Position numbers and translations under genes: made by a program
From: Pycnococcus provasolii
Lineage: Eukaryota; Chlorophyta; Pseudoscourfieldiophyceae; Pseudoscourfieldiales; Pycnococcaceae
Length of the DNA: 64,000 nt
Assembly: GCA_938743325.2 (NCBI GenBank)
Contig: OW568892.1
Location: forward strand, 310,001-374,000
Reading direction: 5' to 3'
In this document: piece after piece, positions 29,352-40,531 of the stretch
Layout of the letters: each line of letters opens with the position of its first letter
How positions within the stretch are numbered: the stretch's first letter is position 1
The notes under the pieces: model-generated
What the model saw: the letters and a program-made list of their open reading frames with translations, nothing else
The model's database searches: none
What the model was told of the DNA's origin: nothing

Positions 29352-30035
29352 TCAGCGCACTCCGAGTTTCTTGCCACTCACGAAGAGAATGCCGACGATG
29401 ACGGCGAACAGCCCGATGGCACTGCCGAAGATGAGAACCATGAGAATTTTCACAAAGAGGGCTGGGTTCTGCGCGTCAGCGAGAGCGCACGCACTTCCCA
29501 CCGTTCCCACGCATATGCCTCCGACAAGGTTTCCCAAGCCTACGGTGAGCCCCGCAGAGAAGATGGCGTATCCGGCAACCATGTCCTCGGCAGGGTACAG
29601 CCCCGTCGTTGCGTCACGGTGTGTCGCTCCCACCTGAAATGCGAGGAATATGCTTACGATAACACCGTAGATGGCGGACGCCTCAGCGAAGATGACGCTC
29701 ACGAGATTTTTCGACGCGATGCGTGGCGCACGCACACCCCCTCCTAGAAGCGACGAGCCTGTGATGAAGATTCCCCACGCCGCACCCGTGATGGAGAGTG
29801 CTAAGCAGAGAGCGATTCCCATGTACGCAAACAGGTGCGGCGACAGGTTACGCATGATGAGGTCATATGTTAATTTCGACGCAACACCAGAAGCAACACC
29901 AGAGGAAGCACCCAAACCTCCTCCAACAACTCCTACTAAGGGATCCTGAGAGACAGAGACGCCACCTCCACCTGAGGCTCCATCCCAGGAACCTTCCATG
30001 GCGTGCTCCGGCGTTCCGACGACTTCCAACGGCAT
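29352..30035 (-). CDS. VMA16: V-type H+-ATPase proteolipid subunit c''
   Basis: 227 residues from the ATG at 30035. Subunit c'' sits in the rotating membrane ring of the vacuolar proton pump. Four to five membrane spans are visible after a 60-residue Gly/Ser head. The proton-carrying Glu lies in the segment [16 protein letters not shown] at about residue 117, the position typical for c'' rather than c. The [19 protein letters not shown] helix is also conserved. CCCTAA and TTAGGG tracts lie 50-150 bp upstream of the start. Confidence 0.92.
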   Translation of the reverse strand: MPLEVVGTPEHAMEGSWDGASGGGGVSVSQDPLVGVVGGGLGASSGVASGVASKLTYDLIMRNLSPHLFAYMGIALCLALSITGAAWGIFITGSSLLGGGVRAPRIASKNLVSVIFAEASAIYGVIVSIFLAFQVGATHRDATTGLYPAEDMVAGYAIFSAGLTVGLGNLVGGICVGTVGSACALADAQNPALFVKILMVLIFGSAIGLFAVIVGILFVSGKKLGVR

Positions 30036-30084
30036 GGCGAGAAATGAAACGAGCAAGCGGAAGAGACCCGAGGAGGGGGATTAG

Positions 30085-30182
30085 CCCTAACCCTAACCGA
30101 AACCCAAACCCTAACCCGAAATGTATTCCGAAAGGGTAAACTGGTCAGAACTCAGAAGAGAAGGTTGTTAGGGTTAGGGTTA
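30085..30182. repeat. CCCTAA and TTAGGG tracts upstream of V-ATPase c''
   Basis: Degenerate CCCTAA units at 30085-30117, then TTAGGG units in the other orientation at 30168-30182. Confidence 0.85.
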
Positions 30183-30248
30183 AGAGTTCGGGTTTACTTT
30201 TCCTCCATTCTTTCCTTATCAGTTTTCCGGTTTTGGGTTTCAGATGTT

Positions 30249-31142
30249 TCAGATGTTTTGTCTTTGTGCCTCTAAGATGGCGTCAACGAACGCGTGTTTT
30301 GTCCTCCGTTCCCGCCCACCAACTTGCTTGTTAACACCTAAGTGCTCGCTGTCCACCAATATGCGTAACTCGACGACTGACTTCGACATCAACGCGTTGT
30401 GTTTGATTTCGTTTGGGGTTAAGGGTCTTGGTGGTGGGGGCTTGGCAGGGGAAAGCACGCTCCCAATCAGCAGCACCGCAATCATCACCGCCGTGAAAGT
30501 CCAGAAGAAGGTGACGTCACGCGCGTGAATCACGTGAGTTTGTGTGCTCGACACACCACGAGTATGAGAAACGTGAACGAGCAACGACACGGTGAATGCG
30601 AACGAGAGTGCAATATTCGCCCTCCTCTCACTCCTTGACTGCACGAGAACTTTCGTGTTGGTCGCCTCGAGATGAGCAATGTGCTCTTTCGCAGCTACCA
30701 GGCTCTTGGCTTGTTCCTCGCGGGTGGCTGACTCAGCTTCAAGGTCTTTGCGGAGTTTTAGCGCAAGGCTTTGTATTTTACGATTTTCCTTCGCCATCGA
30801 AGTTGTTTCGTCCATGTACTGCTCGAGGATGTCACGAAAGTCTTGCAGTGAGTGAAAATCTCTCGGCGAGTCACGCATCGCGGGCTTCTGCAGAACCGCC
30901 CTCGCGAGCCAGACTTGCTTGAGCACTTCAAATTCTTCGCGCCACAGGTGCACTTCGTATTTGATGGCGTTAACAAGTTTGTTGATGTTGTCGTGAACGT
31001 GCGAAGTGCGTTCATCAATCTGAGAAGAACGAGAAGAAGAAGAAGAAGAAGAGTCTACCCCCAGAGTCACATTAGTCACGTTGGCGGCAGAGTCATCATT
31101 CTTCACCGCCAGGTCCAGCGGGTGAGCGTGACACGTCGTCAT
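30249..31142 (-). CDS. Coiled-coil membrane protein with SAP-like C-terminus, unknown function
   Basis: 297 residues from the ATG at 31142. A poly-Ser run (about 30-38) is followed by an amphipathic, probably coiled-coil region (about 45-175) rich in E, K, L and Q. Two hydrophobic segments follow, NIALSFAFTVSLLVHV near 178 and FFWTFTAVMIAVLLIGSVL near 213. The tail has a SAP-like helix-turn-helix (LMSKSVVELRILVDSEHLGV, then KHAFVDAIL). A SAP-like unit on a membrane protein would fit a nuclear-envelope or plastid-nucleoid tether, but this is speculative. Confidence 0.5.
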   Translation of the reverse strand: MTTCHAHPLDLAVKNDDSAANVTNVTLGVDSSSSSSSRSSQIDERTSHVHDNINKLVNAIKYEVHLWREEFEVLKQVWLARAVLQKPAMRDSPRDFHSLQDFRDILEQYMDETTSMAKENRKIQSLALKLRKDLEAESATREEQAKSLVAAKEHIAHLEATNTKVLVQSRSERRANIALSFAFTVSLLVHVSHTRGVSSTQTHVIHARDVTFFWTFTAVMIAVLLIGSVLSPAKPPPPRPLTPNEIKHNALMSKSVVELRILVDSEHLGVNKQVGGRERRTKHAFVDAILEAQRQNI

Positions 31143-31640
31143 CACTCGGGTGGACGTGGACTGACAATCAGTCAATCAACACACACACACGAATACGTGA
31201 TAAGGACGTCCAGTACCAAACCTAACGTCGACTACGAAACCTATCGTGAACAAAACGTAACGTGGACGAAACCAGTGATGAAGACACCACCACCACCACT
31301 ACTATGAGTAATGTGACTGAAAGAAATGAGGCTCCGGAGTGGAGAGAGAGACATAGCCTCTCTAAGGAGCTACATGTTCCTCAGACACAAGTACAAATAC
31401 AAATGTGCTCCTGGAACATGAAGGGCCCCCAAGGGATGACTTGAAAGGTTCGAGCACCTGCATTTCTTATCATTATTTATTTAGTAGGGAGAAAGAGCTC
31501 CATAAGATGTCCCGAACGAAGCCTTCACAGGTATATAATGTCAATGTCGTCCCGTCCCAGCCGAACACCAAACCAGTGCCAGCAGAAAATCCAAACGCAA
31601 AAAAGGGGAAAAACCCAAAAACCCTAAAAAGTACTCCCGT

Positions 31641-31679
31641 AACCCTAACCCTAACCCTAACCCGATCATAACCCTAACC
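31641..31679 (-). repeat. CCCTAA tract between divergent genes
   Basis: Four CCCTAA units and one more after a short break. Confidence 0.9.
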
Positions 31680-31776
31680 TACTCATACCTTTAGGAGGAC
31701 TCCTCCCCCAGGGGACCCTGCTCCAAGAGTCCAAGCCTCCATGGAAAGGGAAAGGGACGAGACCGTACAAGAAAGA

Positions 31777-32012
31777 GGGGAGTGGGGATCCCCCTGTGGT
31801 CGGCGTGTGTTCCCTTTCCCTTTCGTGTCCTGTCCTTTCCTGTGTTCTGCTGGTGTGTTCTGACGGAGGGGAGTGGGGATCCCCCTTTGGTCGTAATTCC
31901 AGATTTCCTCCACCCACTCCGCTCCAAGAGTGCAGGAAAAGGAAAACTACTGTAAAGGTAGACCGTCACAAGACGGAGGAGGGAGTGGGGATCCCCCTGT
32001 GGTCGTAATTCC
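31777..32012 (+). repeat. Three dispersed copies of GGAGTGGGGATCCCCCT
   Basis: Copies at about 31778, 31869 and 31981. Each continues as TGGTCG or TTGGTCG, and the second and third extend further with TAATTCC. Copies one and three are also preceded by similar GACCGT...ACAAGA segments, so the repeat unit is at least 45 bp. Confidence 0.85.
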
Positions 32013-32148
32013 CTTCCCTGTCCTCTCGCCTCCCCGCTCCCCTCCGCCGCTCCTCCCCTCCCCCTCCGGCGACGTCAGAAACCGCGTCAAAAGCCTTTCT
32101 ACCCCCCCATCCCATCCGTCCCTCCGTCATTCTTCACTTTTTCATCCC

Positions 32149-32463
32149 ATGATGCCTACTACCTTTATGAGTGGTGGTGCTCCTCGACGCTTTATAAAGA
32201 CACACACGGGCTGTAGCTGTATGCCAACTTTGGCAGCAGGGATGATGAAGTCTCGACGTTCACAGACTTCGAAAGGTGTGAGGTGGAAGATTAATGCGTA
32301 TTCTGATTCTGAGACCAGGTATTCTCGACGACGCGGTATCCTTGACGCTTCGACGCCTTTTCTCTATCGCACAAGCGGGGCAGCACGCAGATCATCAGCA
32401 TTAGCAAACCTCAGGCAAGAGACGACGGCGACGGCCTCCAGCAGTCGCAGCAACGCCAGCAGC

Positions 32464-32500
<37 letters not shown>

Positions 32501-33525
32501 ACAGCCTTTCGCGTGCGCTCGCGCTTCTCAGGGAATACAAGAGCAGCATCACGCACGAGGAAAATAACGAGTCGTCGGAGTCGTCGTCGTCCGTCTTTCT
32601 CGTCGGAACAGGACCGGGGGATGTGGGCATGCTCACGCTTCGTGCCGCTTCGCTCATGGCATCCGCGGATGTCATCCTGTACGATCGTCTTGTCTCGGAG
32701 GAAATTCTCAAGCTGTGCAATCCCTCCGCCGTGATGGTGTACGTCGGAAAGGCGTCCGGATTTCACACGCGCTCGCAGGAGGAAATTCACCAACTCATGC
32801 TCGCTTTCGCGCAGACGCCTAGCACAACCGTCGTGCGACTCAAGGGTGGCGACCCTTGCGTGTTCGGAAGAGGGGGCGAGGAGTTTGAGTTCTTAAGCGA
32901 ACGAGGCATCGGCGTGCACGTCGTGCCGGGCATCACCGCCGCCGCGGGCATCTCCGCGTCCGTGGGCGTGCCGCTGACGCACCGTGGCGTGGCGGCATCC
33001 GTGCGCTTCCTCACGGGACACCTTCGCGCTGACGTGCAGGCGGACGGCGCGGATGGCGAGGCGGCTGGCGCTGCTGCGGCAGCTGACGCGGCGCTGGGAT
33101 CCGCTCGAACACGTCAGGACGACGCGGAGGATGTGCAGGGCGCGGGTGCCCTGAAGGGTCAGACGCTCGTCGTTTACATGGGCCTGCAGACGTTGCCACA
33201 CCTCATTCACGAGCTCGTCGCGCGCGGCGCGGGACCCAGCACGCCCGCGATGGCTGTCGAAAATGGAACGACGGAGCACGAGCGTCGTGTGTTTTCGCCG
33301 ATGCACCTTCTCCCTGACGCCGTGAAGAGTGTCGAGCTTCGTTCGCCGACACTCGTGGTGATTGGCGAGGTGGTAAGTCTGTCGAAGGAATGGCGCGCTC
33401 GCGACGAAGGGTGGACGGATGATGGTTGGAAGGTTGCCACAGGTGCACATCCTTCGCGCGCGTCAGACTTTTTGGATGGCGACGACAACACGTTTCACGA
33501 CCGTGTCGCGCACATTACTATGTAA
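32149..33525 (+). CDS. UPM1: Uroporphyrinogen-III C-methyltransferase (SUMT), plastid-targeted
   Basis: 458 residues from the ATG at 32149 (a second ATG follows directly). It adds two methyl groups from S-adenosylmethionine to uroporphyrinogen III, making precorrin-2 for siroheme, the cofactor of sulfite and nitrite reductases. The catalytic part begins near residue 147 with VFLVGTGPGDVGMLTLRA and continues with DRLVSEEIL, VRLKGGDPCVFGRGGEE and VPGITAAAGISA. The first 80 residues are basic and Ser/Thr-rich, consistent with a plastid transit peptide; a Gly/Asp/Ala-rich linker follows. An Ala/Asp-rich insertion of about 40 residues sits near 300-340, where relatives are shorter. No CysG-type oxidase/chelatase domain is fused. 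Confidence 0.92.
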
Positions 33526-33613
33526 CAGCAAATTTTGTTATTCTTCACGTTTTGAACGGTTTGGTGGATCTTTACACGTCGTGCAGGATAGCGCTACTAA
33601 AATTGGCTTCCTT

Positions 33614-34198
33614 CTATGTACTGCGCAGTGGCGGTGCGACGAGCACGACTCCATCCCCACGCACGAACAGGAAAGGAATTTCGCGCTTTTTCGTTTTGAT
33701 GATTTCCCTGTTTTAACGTTTGTGATTGGTGGTATGAAGTTAGACTTTTGCGTTGTTGCGAATGTATATTGGTGACACGAAACGAATGAGAGACCAGCCA
33801 AACAAAAACCAGCAACCCCAAATGAACGGAAAACAACAATTTGCACGAGTTTGTGAAATACAAACGAAACGGAAGGCGGAATCATATTTATTCATGATAT
33901 CATAGTAAAACAAACAAAAACAAACCAAACCAAAACAAATTTGCACGTACTCGAACGTCTCTTCATCTGTTTCGACGGTAGTGACGGACTCTTCGACGTC
34001 ACCAAGAACCATATTCAAATGTTGGTCGTACGCGTGTAGTTTTCCACGCAACTCACGTTCACCACGTAGTTTCACGAACACGCGTTCGTCTAAACTGAGA
34101 CGAATCAAATCCAAAGGCTCTTTCACCGTCGCGTCAACGTCACCTGCAGAGCCTGCGCCTGCTGCTGCGGAGGCATCGCCGACTTGAGCGCCCGACAT
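33614..34198 (-). CDS. LSM3: U6 snRNA-associated Sm-like protein LSm3 (two exons)
   Basis: Exon 1 is 34198-33951 and exon 2 is 33707-33614, with a 243-bp intron (donor GTACGT, acceptor CAG); the product is 113 residues. LSm3 is part of the LSm2-8 ring on U6 snRNA and of the LSm1-7 decay ring. The Sm1 motif ([19 protein letters not shown], then [16 protein letters not shown]) is in exon 1. The Sm2 motif ([17 protein letters not shown]) is only in exon 2, so the spliced model restores a complete Sm fold. The junction falls in [14 protein letters not shown], which matches LSm3 proteins of other eukaryotes. Confidence 0.95.
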
Positions 34199-34291
34199 GC
34201 TTTGGCAAAGAGTTATTTACTTGGAGAGGGAAGAGGCGGCGGCAGAGAACCCAGGGGGGGGTCTCCTGCCCAGGGCCCAGGGGGGGGAAAT

Positions 34292-34368
34292 ACCCTAATG
34301 CCCTAACCCTAACCCTAACTCAGTTCTAACCCTAACTCAGTTCGAACCCTAACCCTAACCCTAACTCA
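34292..34368 (-). repeat. CCCTAA tract between divergent LSm3 and EED genes
   Basis: Groups of CCCTAA separated by a CTCAGTT spacer that itself recurs three times. It lies 94 bp from the LSm3 start and 81 bp from the EED start. Confidence 0.9.
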
Positions 34369-34448
34369 GTAGCCCGCCTTCCTCCCCTCCCTGTTCTCGT
34401 CGTCGTCAAGTCAAACGCATACTCTTAAAAAAGATTTCCGGCCGGACG

Positions 34449-35924
34449 ATGATGGAACTGCCCTCAGGTGGTGGTGGTGGTGGTGGTGGTGGTGGTGGTG
34501 GTGGTCATGTCAGGTATGTCTGTGTCGACTCCGTGCGTGAAGACCACGAAAAGCCGCTCTACGGTATATGCTTCAACACGTGTGACATGAGACACGCGAA
34601 CGTGTTCGCCACCGTCGGGGATCGACGCGCATCCATATACCGAGCACACGCCGTCAACAGGGACGGAACGACGATGGACGCCAACGCCAACGCCAACGCC
34701 GCAGCCGCGGGGAACTCGTGGAGCGCCGACGACCTCAACCAGCCTATGGAAACGTCAAATCCTGACCCGCCGTCATCAGCACAACGCCAGCCGACCATCG
34801 AGTGCCTGCAAGTCTACGTCGACGAAAATCCAGACGAGCACTTCTTCTGCTGCACATTCACGAGAGACGTTCACGACGCCGACCAACCCATACTGTGCGT
34901 CGGTGGAGAAAAGGGGGTCATACGAGTGCTCGACTGCCACACGTGTGAGCTGAGGTGCTCTCTGTTCGGACACGGGTATGCCGTGAACGAGGTGAAAATA
35001 CACCCAAGTCGACCAAGCCTTCTTCTGTCTGCATCTAAGGACGAATCTCTCAGGCTGTGGAACATACACACGCAGACTCTCGTTGTCGTGTGCGCCGGCG
35101 ACGGTGGGCACAGGTCGGAGGTGCTTTCCATCGACTGGCACCTCGACGCCGCGGCGAATGGGAAGTTCGTGAGCTGTGGAATGGACAATGCGCTCAAGAT
35201 CTGGAGCCTGAAGAAGCACAACGCGCTTATGGATGCCAGCGAGACGTTCGACGCATTCGGCGATGCCGCATCTCGCGGCGACAATTACGACGACGACGAC
35301 GACGACGACGACGGCAAGCGTGCTAGCAAGCGCTCGAAACGCCCGTCGCTCTTTCCCACGCGATACGTCAGCCGCCCAATATTCAGCACGACGAAGGTGC
35401 ACTCGAACTACATCGACTGTGTTCGATGGTTTGGCGACCTGCTGCTCAGCAAGAGCGTGGATTCGAAGATCTTGCTGTGGCGTCCTGACGAGAAGGGTCC
35501 AACGAAGCGACGGGGTGACGTGCGCGTACTGCAGGAGTTTCAATTCGAGCAGTGCAATCTGTGGTTCATCCGCTTCAGCCTCGACCCGAGGCTTCGACGG
35601 CTTTGCATCGGCAATCGGGTTGGCACGATGTTCGTCTGGTCGGTGCCAGGCACACGAAATGGCGGTGGCGCCGGCGCTGCGACGTCAGATGACATGGCGC
35701 CGCGCTCGTCGTCGGGACGTACGAGGAGCGTGGAGGATCTCACGGCAGGTCGTACATCAACGGGCGAGGCTGTGGTCTATGCGCCAGCGCCGCTGGTGAA
35801 GCTCAAGACGCAGCAGTGCAAACTTCCTATCCGACAGACTGCCATTTCGAGTGACCTGAGCATTGTTTTGGGTGTTTCGGAGGATGGGACCATCTGGCGC
35901 TACAGTAACGTCAGCAGCGAATAG
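34449..35924 (+). CDS. EED: Polycomb PRC2 WD40 subunit EED/FIE/ESC
   Basis: 491 residues, a WD40 propeller. Family-typical segments are EDHEKPLYGICFNTCD near residue 36, ILCVGGEKGVIRVLDCHTCE near 150, GHGYAVNEVKIHPSRPSLLL near 176, SASKDESLRLWNI and SCGMDNALKIWSL. EED binds trimethyl-lysine and holds the H3K27 methyltransferase in an active form. A poly-Gly run opens the protein, and an acidic loop (D-rich, near 281) plus a basic stretch interrupt the blades. The presence of this subunit implies PRC2-type silencing in this organism, though the methyltransferase is not in the window. Confidence 0.93.
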   Translation: MMELPSGGGGGGGGGGGGGHVRYVCVDSVREDHEKPLYGICFNTCDMRHANVFATVGDRRASIYRAHAVNRDGTTMDANANANAAAAGNSWSADDLNQPMETSNPDPPSSAQRQPTIECLQVYVDENPDEHFFCCTFTRDVHDADQPILCVGGEKGVIRVLDCHTCELRCSLFGHGYAVNEVKIHPSRPSLLLSASKDESLRLWNIHTQTLVVVCAGDGGHRSEVLSIDWHLDAAANGKFVSCGMDNALKIWSLKKHNALMDASETFDAFGDAASRGDNYDDDDDDDDGKRASKRSKRPSLFPTRYVSRPIFSTTKVHSNYIDCVRWFGDLLLSKSVDSKILLWRPDEKGPTKRRGDVRVLQEFQFEQCNLWFIRFSLDPRLRRLCIGNRVGTMFVWSVPGTRNGGGAGAATSDDMAPRSSSGRTRSVEDLTAGRTSTGEAVVYAPAPLVKLKTQQCKLPIRQTAISSDLSIVLGVSEDGTIWRYSNVSSE

Positions 35925-36235
35925 CTAAAGTTGTGCGTGCGTGCGTGCGTGCGTGCGTGCGTGTGTGTTGTAATAGAAGATAACAAAAAGTTGATCCATG
36001 TTGCATCCCCCACAACACTTTGATGCGTGGTTGGTGACGATGGCGACGACAACAACGACAGCAAGGCGGAGGCGAAATCGGCCTGGTGAGAAGAACCTTC
36101 CAAGATCGCCACTCAGCGCCATGTATAGTGAATGTGAATGTGTGTGTGCATGGACGACGGTTGGATGAAGTAAAAACTGCATTCTGTTACTGAATGAGCT
36201 ATCTTTGTTTTCAAGTACACGTGAGGGTTCTTCTT
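35925..36235. other. Gap between converging EED and E2 genes
   Basis: A (GTGC)n run at about 35934-35962 lies directly after the EED stop, and copy B of the shared 3' element at 36151-36199 lies beside the E2 stop. Confidence 0.7.
36151..36199 (-). repeat. Shared 3'-flank element, copy B (E2 gene)
   Basis: TGGACGACGGTTGGATG...TTACTGAATGAGC, 37 bp beyond the E2 stop. Further out, at about 36089, CCTTCCAAGATCGCCACTC has a match beside copy C. Confidence 0.7.
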
Positions 36236-37455
<1,220 letters not shown>

Positions 37456-38119
37456 GGCTGAGAGCTGCCTGTGTATTAGGAGGAAGTGGTCCGATGACGC
37501 TCCTAAACCTGCTCTGGCTTCCAGAGCTCCGGAGGGGAAGGGAGCTCCCTCCGGCTGGACCTGGGCCCGGGGGGGCGGGACCCGGACCCGGAGGAGGCTC
37601 ATGAGCTCATCAGGGGGAATGGGGGGAAACAATCTCAAATCAGCTCTAAAAATACTCATAGCACGAAAACGGGTACGCAGTGATGAAGGACGCGCCGGGG
37701 GGGGGGCAAAACCCTCCCTTCCGGCTTCCCCTCTTCGAAGCATGGAACCGGTATCCCTTATTGTTTTGGGTGTCTCGTTTGTTTGGGGTTTGGTTGGTTT
37801 GGTTGGATTCAGGGGCGAAAAACGTTTTTCAGGCCTTTACTTTACCGTACCCGTAGGAAGTAGGGGTTTCTTCCAACTGTCCTTACAACAGTCTTACAAC
37901 AGTCTTACGACAGTTCTTACAACAGTCCTTGTAACAGACTCGATGTTTTCTATGTGACACATGGTTGGTTGGGTTCATAAGTTATGTGGGAAGATAAAAA
38001 GGTATCACACAATTATTATATACGTACGATAGGATGATGTTACATAATGACGACGCATTCTCAAAAGCACTTGTCAAGGCTTTCTTTTTATGTCACCTAC
38101 AGCAGGCAGGCAACTACAG
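37456..38119. other. Gap between E2 start and PIN-LIKES stop
   Basis: No gene is supported. A 12-bp-type tandem repeat of TTACAACAGTC units occupies about 37875-37937. G-rich and GGGACCCGG-like sequence lies just upstream of the E2 start. Confidence 0.6.
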
Positions 38120-39457
38120 CTACAGCAAGTATCCCACCCACGCCACCATCGCAGGAATGGCGAGCACGTACTGCAGCAAAAGCAGACGCGCAATACGAGT
38201 CGCATCGCTACGCGTGCCTTGCACCTGGCTCAGCAAGACGAGCACCTGCGCCGTTGGCTGACACCCTTCGAGAACCAGCACGGCGCGTACAGCTGCATCT
38301 GCGGTTCCAAATGTGCTACTCGCGCCATGCACGGAGTCGACGATGCCCGTGAACACTGGCAAGCATAAGCAGCGCACGATGAGTGTACCTACAAGCTGGC
38401 GAGCGAGCACGTCGGGAACGATCGCGTCGTCGTCGTCGTCGTCGCCGCCGTCGACGTCGCCGTCCTCCGCACTGGCAGTTCCGCCTCCGGCAAGGCTTAG
38501 TGCCAACACCATAGCAAGCGCCGGCTGAGCGCCCGTGCCCAAAAACCCGAGCGCATCCGCCCAAGCGTGACTTACAGTTGACATGAGCACACCTTCTGAC
38601 GCGTCGAGATGTCCGGTGAGAAGGTTGTACACGGGCGCGGGTGTGAATCCCACCGCCAAGCCTGTCAGGCTGGCCATGCTCGGTGGAGTTGCAAGGCGCT
38701 TGCACACGCCAGTGAAGCTGGTGTCCGAGTTCTCACCCTGCAGATAAGCCGCGGCGACGGTCCACAGGCACACGCTCCAACCCACCTGGTAGATGGACAG
38801 AAATCCCGTTAGTGTCGTGGCGTCGACGTCAGGTGGCAGGATACCCGCGCTTGCAATGCCGCTTAGCAGGAGCAGAGGTATGGTGGTTGCGTTCCCGAAC
38901 GCGGAAGCAACGACAGTCTCTCGGAACGTGCGTCCTTCGAGGTTCAACACTTTCGCAACGCAGTACCCAAACGCCGCGCTCGCGGTGATTTGCACGCCGG
39001 CACCGACGATGCACGTAGCGAGCGCCTCCGCGGGCTGCGCACGAACGACCGCTGCGGTAGATGTGAACAGAAGCGCAGGGAACATGACGTTGAACGCCGC
39101 GTTGGAGACACCTTTCGCCGTCGCCGCTCTCGACGACGCTGGCACGCCAACTAGGCCAAGCGCGCACACGCTCACGAGCTTGGCCCACGCCGCTGCGACG
39201 GTCGACGCCGCGGGAGGAAGCGCCAAGAGCGCCGCTCTTGTTGTGCCCATTCTTCTTCTTGTTGTTATTCTCGTACTGATGCTGCTGCCACTGCCACTGC
39301 TTCTTCTTCTTCTTCTTCTTCTCATCGTTACCGCCGTTGAAGTACAATATTGTGACTGAGAATCGATCTTTATGATAGTGTGCCTTCTAAGAGATCGAGC
39401 TGCCGAAGTCGTCGTGTTCCGTAGTGGACGACGTCCCACCACATTGTGCCACATCAT
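38120..39457 (-). CDS. PIN-LIKES / auxin efflux carrier family (AEC) transporter
   Basis: 445 residues from the ATG at 39457. The first 70 residues are basic and low complexity; the transporter body begins near residue 70. About nine to ten hydrophobic helices are present. Family segments are FNVMFPALLFTS near 120 and VASAFGNATTIPLLLL near 180, where the GN followed by Pro marks the crossing helices of the AEC/PILS fold. A very acidic loop (about 328-345) separates the two helix bundles, as the central loop does in PILS. Plant PILS proteins sit in the ER and move auxin-like acids; the substrate in this alga is unknown. The basic head may be partly untranslated leader. Confidence 0.75.
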   Translation of the reverse strand: MMWHNVVGRRPLRNTTTSAARSLRRHTIIKIDSQSQYCTSTAVTMRRRRRRRSSGSGSSISTRITTRRRMGTTRAALLALPPAASTVAAAWAKLVSVCALGLVGVPASSRAATAKGVSNAAFNVMFPALLFTSTAAVVRAQPAEALATCIVGAGVQITASAAFGYCVAKVLNLEGRTFRETVVASAFGNATTIPLLLLSGIASAGILPPDVDATTLTGFLSIYQVGWSVCLWTVAAAYLQGENSDTSFTGVCKRLATPPSMASLTGLAVGFTPAPVYNLLTGHLDASEGVLMSTVSHAWADALGFLGTGAQPALAMVLALSLAGGGTASAEDGDVDGGDDDDDDAIVPDVLARQLVGTLIVRCLCLPVFTGIVDSVHGASSTFGTADAAVRAVLVLEGCQPTAQVLVLLSQVQGTRSDATRIARLLLLQYVLAIPAMVAWVGYLL

Positions 39458-40531
39458 GATTCGCACGACTGATGGCTACTGGGGTAAAAAGATTTCGTGC
39501 GGTACAGAAAGACAAAAGCCCACGAACTGAACTTCCCCCCTCAGGGAAGGAATCGGATCCGACTTCAGAGTAGAGAGGACAGATCGCATCGGGCCCCGGG
39601 GAAGCGCGAACCCTGTAACCCTAACCCTAACTTTCGATCATACTACCCTAACCCAACCCTAATAACCAGGAATACGACCTTCTAGGAGTAACCCTAAGGG
39701 ACCCAACTTCCTACTACCCTAACCCCCTGGGACCCCGTAACCCTGACCAGAACCATCAGAGTTACAAAGAAATTATAGTCAGCAATGCTCCCAATAACTC
39801 GGGACCCGCCCGCACAAGTTGTATTACGATAGCACGAGCGAGCAGCGCAGATTTCCTGATGAAGAAGTGATTGTTGTATGTGGCGGGCTGCGCAGTAGCC
39901 TGACTTCCGTCACCTTAAGGCCGCCAGGCTTAAGGGAGACTTAAGGTGTAATAGGGTGGTAATGTGGTATCTCTTAAGGCACGTGGTGTAGTCTTGTAGT
40001 TCTTCTTAGCATTGATTTTCAGCAGCGGCTTGAGGGTTAGTAGGGTTAACCGTAACACGCCAATTATCGTCGTAGCTTCAGCCTTAACGAGCATTTACGA
40101 GCCTTTGCTAAGCTCTTCTCTTAGCTTGCCTGGAATCGGTCATAAACTCGATGGGAAATTGGGAAATTGGGAATTTGTCAATTTGGGAATCCGTGATTCG
40201 TGAATGATGGCCGATGGGATGCATGCGCAACTTTTTACCTCGTAGGAAGGACTGTGAGAATGCATGCATGCACCAGAGAACTCCCCGAGAACTTCCCGAG
40301 AACTTTCCCGAGTGTCTTAACGCACAGTGCATAAGCAGGAGCTTACCTTCCCCACAACGTACCCTAGTGTAGTACTTACGTTTCCAGAGAACTACCTGTG
40401 CGCACCACCGCGTAGACAGAAACACAGACGCGCGAACAGTCCAGGCGGCGGTGAAGCTTAAGCTTAGACCTAGGCCAAGTGCTGAAGGAGTGCAGTGCTG
40501 CGCAGTAACTACCAAAGTATCGTAGTGAGCA
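39458..40531. other. 1.07-kb intergenic region
   Basis: Degenerate CCCTAA sequence at 39616-39725; AAATTGGG repeats at about 40150-40192; a tandem CCGAGAACTT repeat at about 40275-40313; otherwise unique sequence without a supported gene. Confidence 0.6.
39616..39725 (-). repeat. Degenerate CCCTAA tract upstream of the PIN-LIKES gene
   Basis: Two adjacent CCCTAA units, then scattered ones with insertions, beginning 159 bp upstream of the start at 39457. Confidence 0.8.

Larger units (their letters stand above)
31143..32148. other. 1-kb divergent intergenic region with tract and triplicated palindrome-bearing repeat
   Basis: No gene is supported. It holds CCCTAA units at 31641-31679 and three copies of a repeat containing the palindrome GGGGATCCCC, followed by a C-rich stretch up to the UPM1 start. 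Confidence 0.7.
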
